From: Mesorhabditis belari
Lineage: Eukaryota; Nematoda; Chromadorea; Rhabditida; Rhabditidae
Assembly (NCBI GenBank): GCA_958450365.1
Contig: CAUEEP010000901.1
Span: 124,001 to 188,000 of the forward strand
Direction of reading: 5' to 3'
Length of the DNA: 64,000 bases
Shown here piece by piece: positions 42,701 through 53,100 of this stretch. The notes beneath the pieces were generated by a model. That model saw nothing but the letters and a program-made list of their open reading frames with translations, ran no database searches and was not told where the DNA came from. Position numbers and translations under genes: made by a program. How positions within the stretch are numbered: position 1 is the first letter of the stretch; each line of letters begins with the position of its first letter.

Positions 42701-45479
42701 CGTGTCTACAGTTTAGTTACTAGTAAAAGTGTCCCAAAATGCGGTGCACTACTATTAGAGAAAATACGGTATACATTTTTCAAGCCTTTTAAATTATTTT
42801 CCCCTTCAATGACACTCTTCCCAAAATTTTTATGCTAATTTAAACCTGGGTAAACGGATTATTTCCTTTTCTGAAAACTTTCTGTTTCCAGTTTCAGTCA
42901 AACGTTCTTCAAGACTTGATACGCGTCAAGTTTGTTGAGATCATTCTAAAAAACGAATGAGTATGTAATAAAATGAATCATCAAATCAATCACTATCAAA
43001 CAATAATTAAGAATAATCACAAAAAAGCAAAAAAAAAATGAATTAAACATGATTGATAAAAATGTTGTTGAGAAAATTAGCATTTAAACATTTCATTCGT
43101 AAATGGCTAGCCGATTAATAAACGGCCAAATTCATAAACGGCTACAAAATCCATATTTTGGCATCAATAACAAAACATCTTTTAAATTCTAAAAGCTAAA
43201 TAATACCTTATTCCTTCGATCGATGCACAAACAGATACAAAAAGCAAGTACACCAGTTCCGGCAATCTAATGTATAAGTTACCGTAAATACTGTAATAGT
43301 ACCCCACCGTAAGTGACCGTAAACAACCGTAAACAACCGTAAACATACCGTAAATACTGTAATAGTACCCCACCGCCCTCGTACAGTTGCGTAGTCGCAA
43401 AAGCAAAAGCAAAAGTTTTTTAGTATTTCATTTTTTTTCAAAGCGCTTGTACTTTCAAAAAATTCGTCTTTGGTATCAAAAAAATAGCCCTGAATTTCAG
43501 CTTTCATTTGATATTTAAACGAACACTGTAGCTTAAACGGGTGGCAAGAAAAACGCGTTTAAAGTTAAGCTACGCGACGCTCCGCACCGTCATTATGGGG
43601 GTGGGGTACTATTACAGTATTTACGGTAGGTTAACTTGGCTCTCCCCTAGCTCTGATTTAGCTTATAAGCACTGAGATCTAGCTGGATATACCTGCTCAG
43701 AAGCCAGCCTTCTCCTGGCTCAATTTGGCCCACACCACAAAAACACTGGATTGGCGTTGGCTCTCTGACCTAGACCTCTGACCTGCTTTAGAGCTGGCAT
43801 CTCTTACAGACTCCATTGTATTGTAGCATTGAAGACTCTATTGTATTGTAGCAGAGCGCGCATTGTAGCATAAACCAGTGTCGAGAAAAACTCGTCCAAA
43901 GCTAGACTACGCAACACTCCACACCGTCATTATGGGGGTGGGGTACTATTACAGTATTTACGGTAAATATTTATTCCTATAGACAGTCAACTTTTAATTT
44001 TCCCACCTGATCAAAGAAAGCGGTACAATTGCTGACGTGAAGCTCGGGGAAAGACGTGAAACAAGTAGCTAAGCCAGGGAATGCAAGGCTTTTGAGTGAA
44101 GTGAAGTGTTTGAATTGATCTAAGATTGATTTACTGTAGTTTGGAGATATTTTTAACCTTGATACAAGTAATAAGGCCCAATTGATCCCACAATTGCTCC
44201 GGAAAGCTGAGCGATAATGAATGGAAATAGATGAGAATGAGGTAACTTTTCAAGAGTCACCATCAATAAAGAGATCGCTGGGTTGAGGTGACCGCCTGGC
44301 ATTTGAAAGTACCATAAATTTGTTTATTGGAAAGGCTCGTAGGTTTAGAAATACAATAAGATACAATACAATAAGATAACATTTTAATACAGTAACTTTG
44401 AAGTGTCCCAAAAGTCTTTGATCTCTGTCTTTGATCTTTGGGTCTTTGATTGACAAAGCTGTTTGTATAAAATGAGCTTAATTTGAGACTAGTTTGTCTA
44501 CAGTTTCTCCTTCCACTTACCCGATGTCTGATACGTTGCTAGAGCTGAGAAAGTCAACGCGAGACCCCAGCCGAAATTGACATGAAACCACGAATTGATC
44601 ACCCCATTCGATAAGATGAATTGCATACTCACCGAGAGACCAAGGAACTGTATTCAAAAGTACAGAGTGACCCGCAAATTATTCGGCAGTTTTTGACCTA
44701 TATCTTGGCAGTAACTGTAGCTATAGAAACGGTTTAATTCCTTTTTATTAGGTTGAGAAAAAAGTTCTGATTCAGCTGGGGAAAATTCAATTTTTCCAGA
44801 TGTATTTGAAAGAAAAAGATCTTCAAAGTTTTGATCCGCTATTGCTGGAAACGGAAACTTTTAACAAGAGATGCCTTGAAAGAGATTCGATCCGACCCGA
44901 CCCGATCCGATCCGATCCGATCCGACCTGACCTGACCCGACCTGATCCGATCCGATCCAATCCGACCCGATGCCCTTGTCTATTATCCAAATGTTACTCT
45001 TAAAGCTTAAACTCATCAAAAAAGCAAGAAAATCGATTTCAGTTCGAAAATGAACTAGAAAGAGCTTGAAAAATGCGTGCCAATGGTTGTTCTAAACGCA
45101 TCTTCCAAGTAATAATAAAAAGTAATTAATAAAAATCTCAAAAGAATCCTACAATTTGTATAAAGAAATTTTCCTTAGAAAATTATCTCAATTTTCATAT
45201 TAAAAAAGAATTAAACCGGTTCGCAAAGCTACAGCGAAGATCTAACACAAAAAGCCGATAATTTGCGAGTCGATACTTTGCGGCCAGCGCTGAAATGAGA
45301 AATAAAAGAAAACAAGCAATTCCTTGTATCACAAGCTTTGAAATTTGTCTTGTTTTAAAGCTTGCACTCACCAAGAGCATTGCTGTTCCCAAAAACTCGG
45401 ACAAACAATTCCTTGCTAATTTGCTTTTCAGACGAAAAATCGATCGAACCTTGGCGATTCTCAATGAAGATTTTCGCAT
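39790..45479 (-). CDS. Aquaglyceroporin (aquaporin family), 9 exons; exon 6 acceptor abnormal
   Basis: Minus-strand exons 45479-45372, 44647-44521, 44295-44158, 44068-44007, 43266-43207, 41834-41750, 40704-40605, 40519-40444, 39852-39790 give 272 residues, right for the family. Motifs: TM1 SEFLGTAMLL, first NPA in GHLNPAISL, second NPA in YPLNPARDLGPR, and C-terminal tail ending EEYELKVSN. Aspartate after the second NPAR marks the glycerol-conducting subgroup, so it should pass water and small solutes through a plasma or organelle membrane. All junctions match in phase except the start of exon 6: the position that keeps frame follows ...GGAATG, so AG is replaced by TG, and the nearest real AGs shift the frame. 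The gene may therefore be damaged or use an unusual acceptor. ATG at 45479 was chosen because it gives the usual short cytoplasmic N-terminus. Confidence 0.8.
39906..40389 (+). mobile_element. TIR element carrying an aquaporin exon-6-like sequence
   Basis: Inverted ends of about 115 bases (TATATATGTTGTGTCCGATT and the complement, built of CCGATTTAGATT units) enclose unrelated DNA. Inside, on the plus strand, 40130-40205 encodes NVRIPIDPVDRPKIGHRNLL followed by GVVTG. It is preceded by CCTATTAAG (acceptor-like) and followed by G|GTTTGT (donor-like) in phase 0/1. Exon 6 of the host aquaporin (41750-41834, minus) encodes VRLPSDIVDRPKIGHSSLFG, clearly homologous. The element lies in the intron between host exons 8 and 9, antisense to the gene. 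Confidence 0.7.
41128..41358. mobile_element. TCCGATTTAGA palindromic element
   Basis: Begins TATATATGTTATGTCCGATT and ends with the complement. Built of GTCCGATTTAGA units and belongs to the same family as 39906-40389 but has no captured exon. Lies in the aquaporin intron between exons 6 and 7. Confidence 0.75.
41985..42900 (+). repeat. Left arm of an inverted duplication around aquaporin exons 1-5
   Basis: Contains two ACCGTATTTTC MITEs (42087-42300 and 42469-42771) plus unique flanks. The flanks GCAAAAAGATTAAGCC...GATCAAGCTAATTAATC and CCTGGGTAAACGGATTATTT reappear as complements at about 46720-46845 and 45715-45825. Confidence 0.75.
43346..43628. mobile_element. GTAATAGTACCCCACC-family MITE
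   Basis: Starts TACCGTAAATACTGTAATAG and ends CTATTACAGTATTTACGGTA. Subterminal GCGTAGTCGC and GCTACGCGACGC. A duplicated end lies at 43279-43313 and a one-sided fragment at 43870-43965. It lies in the aquaporin intron 4 region. Confidence 0.8.
44885..44975. repeat. (GATCC)n/(GACCC)n repeat in aquaporin intron 1
   Basis: About 85 bases of CCGACCC, GATCC and GACCT units ending CCCGATGCCC. The final string is the complement of GGGCATCGGGT found in the P450 intron at 21375-21390. Confidence 0.8.
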
Positions 45480-45714
45480 TTCTAAAAGGCAAAAAGAAAA
45501 GATATTGAGAAAAAGAGCTATTGATAAGGTAGATATCAATTTTAAATTACTTCCAAGGCTAACTGAATTGTTAGAAAGTTACTTTGAATAAGCGGTGCCG
45601 CTTGCGGGTGTGAGGACATTGTTTATTTTGGCAAAATATTGATATTGATTTGTTTATCAAAATCTGTTGACTGTTGAATGTTGGATGTTGAATAGTAGAC
45701 TGAAAATGAAAACA

Positions 45715-46845
45715 GAAAGTTTTCAGAAAAGGAAATAATCCGTTTACCCAGCTTTAAATTAGCATAAAATTTTTGGGAAGGGTGTCATTGAAGGGGAAAA
45801 TAATTTAAAAGGCTTGAAAAATGTATACCGTATTTTCTCTAATAGTAGTGCACCGCGCCGAGCCGAGTTGATGCCTATTTTACGGTTCCCAAGCTTTCAC
45901 AGAAGCTCAACACTCTAATCCTCCACTAGATCTCATCGTCAGCTACATTTTCCGACCCCGCATCGATAGGTTCTGATAAGTGGTTCTCGAGATTTCGAGG
46001 AATTTAGGCGACGCTTAGGATGCACTACTATTAGAGAAAATACGGTAAGCATCAAAGCTAAGTTGGAACAGTTGTGCGCCAACCATAGCCGTTAAGTGGT
46101 TTTTGAGATTTCGTCCAATTTAGGCAAGGTATTTTGTAGAAAGTTCTCAGTAATTTTGTACTCGTTTTCAAGAGGTGATTCAGGGCTATCAAATGACTAT
46201 AATAATTTAGTTTTTCGTTTAACTTACACTAAATTATCAGTAAAACAGTTAACGGCTATGTGACAGTGTTCAAAATAAAGTTTTGGTTGATTTAACAGTG
46301 AGCAATCGGTAAATGCTAAACGCTTTCCAACTTTGTTCAAAGTTTTCACAAAGGCTCAACACTCAAATCCCCCACTAGGTCTCATTGTCAGCTAGATTTT
46401 CCGATCCCACATCGATAGGTTCTGATAAGCGGTTCTCGAGATTTCGAGGAATTTAGGTTGTCCTGGATGCACTACTATTAGAGAGAATACGGCATTCTGT
46501 ATTTTCTCTAATTGTAGTGCCCTTTCCCCCTCCCCCCGGCCGAGCCAGATGATTATTTTACAGTTCCCAAGCTTTCACAGAAGCTCAACACTCAAATCCC
46601 CCACTAGGTCTCATTGTCAGCTAGATTTTCCGATCGCACATCGATAGATTCTGATAAGCGGTTCTCGAGAATTCGAGGAATTTAGACGACGCTCAGGGTG
46701 CACTACTATTAGAGAAAATACAGTAAATTAAATTAAAACTAGATTAATTAGCTTGATCTTTTTGTCTTTAAATCTTTAGAATTTAAAGATTTCTATATTA
46801 AATTGGCTTAATCTTTTTGCAAATCTTAAAAATATGATTACATTT
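45715..46845 (-). repeat. Right arm of the inverted duplication around aquaporin exons 1-5
   Basis: Reverse complement of 41985-42900 with further ACCGTATTTTC MITEs (45826-46047, about 46300-46490, 46497-46734). The two arms enclose about 2.8 kb that includes aquaporin exons 1-5. The right arm lies upstream of the aquaporin start. Confidence 0.75.
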
Positions 46846-47179
46846 CGTGAATTACTCTAGCTACAGTATTACACTAAGTACTACAGGACTAAAACTTTCA
46901 ATAGTTATTTCATTTTTATGAAAATGATCTCTTTTCTATACTCAGCTGATTCAAAAGAGTGAAAGCCAAATCCATCTTTCCCTTTCTTTCATTTATTCCA
47001 ATTTTGGGAAAGTGAATCAAAAAGAAACGCGTCTTTTATGAGATCTCATTGGATAAACTGGATTTTTTTTTCTTTCGTCTATCATTCCAGCCTTTTTAAA
47101 CTATTTGTTCAATCAATTTTATCGTTAAATATTTTATTCGATATTCAAAACTTTCATTTAAGATTCTTGATCTCTCGTG

Positions 47180-50100
47180 ATGCCAATTATTGTCACAATT
47201 GGAGTGGCTCCAACAGCTCTTGGAGCATGCTATCGCTTGAATGAATTAAAGGAAAATGGAGCTAAAGAAGCGCAAAATTTTGAGATTATCTGTCTTGAAC
47301 AGGTGACTAAACAATCCTAATTAATCATTTTTAATCGATTCATTAAAAGTTTTTTTTAATAGTCTCTTTGATCTTTAAAAGCTGTGTTTTAAAAAGGACT
47401 TATTCTTATATAAAGGAAAATTAAACCACACTATAAGTACTCATTGAAAAGTTGTTATAACCATGAGCTTCTCGCCTATTAAGTCTATTTTCGGTTAAAA
47501 TTTGAGTAACTAAACCAGCCTTAAAAAGAATTTCTGTTCAAAATGAATCCTAGTTTCTGATGAAGGACAAGAATTTACATATCCTGTCCGAGTCATAGTC
47601 TAGAATTGGATTATCAGACATTGGATACGCGCACCGACCCTTTTCCCATGGGCAATCTAACTTTGAGCTCTAATTTCTTGGTGTTGAGCTATTCAATTTA
47701 AATTTTCTTGGTATCTTTGGATGCGCCAAAGCTTTCTCTGTCGATTGGTACAAAAACTATTTACATTGGACAGCTTAACACCAAGAAGTTTGAGCTCAAA
47801 TTTAGATTGCCAATGGCGAAGGGTCTGGACACGTATAAAAGGTCCGTCGCCCCGCCCCTTTTCCCGTTGGCAATCTGACTTTGAACTCAAATATCTTGGT
47901 GTCGGGTTGTTCAATTTTAATAGTATTTGTATCAATCGATAGAGAAAGACTTGGCGTATCCAATGATACCAAGAAGATTCTAATTGAACAACCCGACACC
48001 AAGATATTTGAGCTCAAAGTTGAATTGCCAATGGCAAAGGGGCGGGGTGCGTATCAAATGTCTAGAATTAAGCTATCTGTGGTGAATGTGTTACTAAACT
48101 TGTTCGAAATCCAGGAAGCGATCCCTGGTGGTCTCTCATGTACCGCCGTTGACGAGATGGGATTTCTCTGGGACATGGGTGGACATGTCACTTTCAGCAA
48201 TCATCAATATTACAAGACAGCCACCCGGTGGGCGGTCGAGGAATGGAATGAGATCGGGAGGAATTGCAAGGTTTGTGGAATTCGTCTTGCAATCATTGTC
48301 TATTCATTTTTAGGTCGACATGAGTCCTTTATGGAACGAGCCGGGTATCCACCTTGTTCCCTATCCAGCTCAATTCGCTGTACCCCTTTTCCCGAATGAA
48401 CATAAAGAGAAATGTTTACGAGATTTGAGAGAAAGATACAGTGATCAAGTGAGTTGATGAGTTGATACAGTATTCTAAGACAATAAGCCAGTAAAAAATA
48501 GCACTTACACTACTGGACAATGAAATATGATATTTGAAAAAAGATTGTCACTTTCGCGCCTCTGTAACTCCCTTGTCTTTGCCGTATTTCTAAATATTAA
48601 TATTACCATTGTGTAGCCCTTGAAAAGAGCTTTCAGAAAATGTGTAACACTAATAGTTTAAACTCAAAGACAAGGGAGTTACAGACGCGCGAAAGTGACG
48701 ATCGTTTTTCAAATATCATATTTCATTGTCCAGTACTGTAGCTTGTCAAAAATTGTCTTTTTCCTTGTACTTTACTCAATACAGATTGAATTTGCTTCTT
48801 TTAGAGAATTCTATTCATTCTATAGTTAGTTGAATACTTTTAGTTGTGATATTGTGCTAAAACAGTAGAATATCTTTAAGTTCAGAACGGAAAACTCTCG
48901 AAGAATGCCACCTTTGAGGAGTGGGTGTTGAGGAATTTTGGACCAGCGATGAATGAGGCTTTCTTTATCCCATACACAATCAAGGTGAGTATTTGAAAGT
49001 GATCGTAAATTGGCAGCTAAAAAAAACATTTCTCAATTTCAGGTTTGGACCCTGGGAGTCGAAGAAATGTCGTCGAATTGGGTGGGTGAACGAGTGGCAA
49101 AATTGCCGAAAGAGCGATTAGAGGAGCTTTGTGCGATGAGCGAAGATGAAGTTGTGGTGAGTGACGGGGGAGACTTGAGACAAAATATCGTATTCTCTCT
49201 AATAATAGTGCACTCTTTAATAGTAGTGCACTCTCTAAGAGTATTGCGGTCCGAGAGGGGGTTGAAAAAAATAGTAGTGCGCACTACTATTAGAGAGAAT
49301 ACGGTAATCAAAGTTTATAAAGAAATTTGATTAATCAACTAGACATTCTTGATTTAATCGACGATAAAGTAAAGCTCTAGCTGTGGTAAACCCATTGTAG
49401 TCAGGGTTGTTTCAAAGGGACTCAGCCAGAGCCTAGCTTATGATCGGCTGGTCTTGCTTGGACTGGGCTTTACTTTACAGGATGCGTCATAATTAATGAT
49501 ACAAGAAAAATGGTTGCTCTTTCGGCAATTTCGCCACTCGTTCACCCACTCAATTCGACGACATTTCTTCGACTCCCAGGGTCCAAACTTGAACTTGAGA
49601 AATGTTTTTTTAGCTGCCAGTTTACCATCACTTCGAAATACTCACCTTGATTGTGTACCGGATAAGCCTCATTCAAAGAAAGCCTCATTCATCGCTGGCC
49701 AAACATCATTTTTTTTTTCAAAGAAGCTCAACTGAAAACAGTTTTATTTTTAAGAACTAATTGATAAAAACATAAAAATCAACAACTATTCAATATGGCC
49801 TCCATCCGCGGTAACACAGGCTTGAAGTCGCTTGAGCAAGTTGTCCACATTGGCTAAATAGGCTAAATCGAGATCTTCCCATGCTTTGATCAAGGTTTTC
49901 TTGAGCGAATCGACAGTTTTGTGCGGCTTTGCACAAGCTTTGGCTTCAAACACTGATCAAACACTGTAATCAAGTGAATTCAAGTCTGTGGACATCGATG
50001 GCCACTCATTAAAATTGATGCTACACCAATCCTGCATCCACTTTGGAGCACCATCCTGTTGATAGGTCTAAATTTTTGACCAAAGTAATTATTGGTCCAG

Positions 50101-53100
50101 GGTAAAACTTTCTTTTTCAAGAGATCCAGATAATTGTTGGCATTAATCTTGATGCCGACAAGATGAAAAGGCCAAAACTGGTCTTGTTTTTGACTGGGCC
50201 AAGACTGGCCAAGACAAGACAAGGCCAAAACTGGTCTTGTTTTTGACCTAAACCTGGCTTGGCTTCTAGAACCTAGAGCCACTCTGGAACATTCTTATCT
50301 GTAACAAATCCATTTTATGAACTTTTCCAGTATTTGATGCATTTATCAAGTCGAAAAATCACTTTCTAAGCCAAAAATTTAAGAATGCCGATTTTGGTTG
50401 GGGACCGAACGCTCTATTCTCTTTCCCGAAACGCGGTGGCACGGGGAATGTCTGGAAGAGTATGGCCACGAAACTTCCCCAGAAATTTTTCAAATACAAA
50501 TCAAAAGTTAGTTTGAAAATTTCAATATATTCAATTTTCATTTTAGGTTACTAAAGTTGACTACGAGAATCATCAACTAATTTACGAGGATCTGAAAAAT
50601 GGGGAGAACAAAACGATCAAGTACGATTACCTCCTCAGCACATCGCCTATCGATATTTTGGTGGAAGAGACTCAAATCACTAGGCCATTGAATATCAAAA
50701 GGAATAAGGTAAAACTGAAACTGAATATCAAAAGGAATAAGAAATAAAGCACGCTTTTTAGGTTTTTGTCATTGGGGTTGGCTTGAAAAAGCCGATTACA
50801 CCTTTTTTGGAGAACATGACCTGGTTGTATTTTCCCGATTCAGCTGTTCCGTTCTTTCGGGTCACTGTGTTGAGTCGATATGGAGAAGTTTTTAAAAAAG
50901 AAACATTACTCTTTGAAAGCTTTAATTTCTAGATGACACCGAATGGAGAAAAATATTGGTCATTGCTGGTTGAGTGCGCGAGGAAACCAGAGGATACAGT
51001 AAGTCGGAGAAATTGACCAGGAATATTAAGAATATGAGAAAATTACCATATGATTTGTTTGATACAGGAATATACCATACTGTACCAATATTGATATTAT
51101 TAGGTTGGCAACTTAATAATGACGCGTCACTACTTAACATGTTTTTTGTAATTTCAAGCGCCGTTTCTTCCCTCTTTTTGCATATATACAAAGTAAAAGA
51201 TATCTGCATAAATAACATTTAGTGCTGCAAATTTCATCATTCGCTTTTTGGCAAAAAATGGAGGACAAAAAATTCCGTATTCGAGCTGCATTGTTCTACG
51301 ATTTTAAACAAGGAAAATCACCAGCTGAATCTCATCGCACGATCATCACTGTTTTTGGGGAGGAAAGTATACACATTCGGCAATGTCAACGATGGTTTCA
51401 AAGATTCCAAGGCGGCGATGAAAGCCTCGTAGACGAGCCACACCAAGGACATCCTCCAGAAGTGGTCGACGATGACTTGCTCGCCTTAATTGAAGATTGC
51501 CCAACACTCACCGTTCGTGAGTTGGCAGAAATATTTGAAGTATCCCATACGACAATCAAAAACTATTTACACAAACTTGGGAAAAGAATCGAGTTGGAAA
51601 ATGGGTTCCTCACGAACTGACCCAAAGCAACAAAATGTCGCCTCAATTTTGCTACAAAAATGTAAATCAAACGACTTTTTTCACAGGGTTTTGACTTCTG
51701 ACGAAACGTGGATCAACTACGAGAACGTTAAACGCAAAAATCAATGGCTATCTGCTGGGCAGACCCCTTAAACCACTCCCAAACCTGATATCCATGGGAA
51801 GAAGATAATGCTCTGTTGCTGGTGGAACTTCAAGGGATTGGTGCATTGTGAAGTGCTGAAACCTGGCCAAACCGTCGATGCTGATCTTTATTCGAAGCAA
51901 TTAATGAGAGTTAACGAGTCTTTGAAGAAATTGGGGCTCAAACCGGAGAGAGTCAGATTTTTACACGACAACGCAAAACTTCACACTGCAAAGATCACTT
52001 ATAAGAAAATCGAGGAACTTGGCTGGAAAGTTTTGCCCCACGCGTCTTATTCACCTGATCTGGCTCCTTCAGATTACTTTTTGTTTCGGTCGCTGAAGCA
52101 CTTTTTGGAGGGAGAAAAGTTCGATGATCATGCTCAGGTCATAAAAGCAGTGAATGACTACTTCGCCTCAAAAACTCCCAAGTTCTTCGAGGATGGGATC
52201 CGGGATTTGCGCAGAAGATGGGAAGAAGTCATAGATACTAATGGAGAATACGTTTCGAATTGAAAGCTCTTCTTTTGTGTTTTTTTGAAATAAATGATTT
52301 GTTACATAAACGCGTCATTATTAAGTTGCCAACCTAATACAATGAAAATGCACTGTCAAAGCTCCATTCATCTTGAGCGCAGTAAAATACGAGCAGCTGA
52401 TTTCGTCACTTTATACATGGTCGCGTCCGTTTCCTTCCTATTTGCGTTGCTATTTTGCAATTATTCGCGTCGCATTTTTCGTCCTTTTTCTCCCTTCCCA
52501 AAATTATTTTTTTGCCTTCTTTCTGGGGGGACTTTGTTGTTTCATTTTTGATGCGCATGCTGTTTTTGTAATGGATATTGTTGCATTTCGGTTTTGTACT
52601 AATAAACAGTAACGTTATAAATTCCCTTTACTTTATGCTACCCTTCAGGTTTTAAATCCTGTTTAGATGACTGGTTTAACATTGTAGAGAGACTGTTTTA
52701 CTAACATTTGTGTCACCATCGACGTAGTATCAATCCGATCTACAGATCGGAGAGTATTAATTCTCAAGAGTATTAATCTTATGTTGGATACTACGTGTTC
52801 TTGTTACGTTGTAAGCGCTTTTGGGGAAACCCTTTTAACCTTTTGTGCTATTCGACCATTCTTAAGCAGAATCATCCTCGTTGATAAGGTTAAAGCGGGT
52901 CGCACCCCAAACTATATAAAAAAGCAGTGTCTGTCTGTACGAGCATTTTCTCCCCCATTTTTTGACCAATCAAGCTAAAACTTTTTTAGAATAGATTGTA
53001 ATTGTGGAATTAAAATAAAAAATTCGAAATTAAGTGGCAGTACGCGAGCTCGAACCCTGAGATAAACTGAGATAAGCGTGGGCTGTAGATAAGCGCGCTC

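Noticed and set aside
47881..48399. A 172-codon frame reading through oxidase exon 2
   Set aside because: Only 48115-48270 is exon. The upstream part is the palindromic repeat and the downstream part reads exon 3 in the wrong frame.
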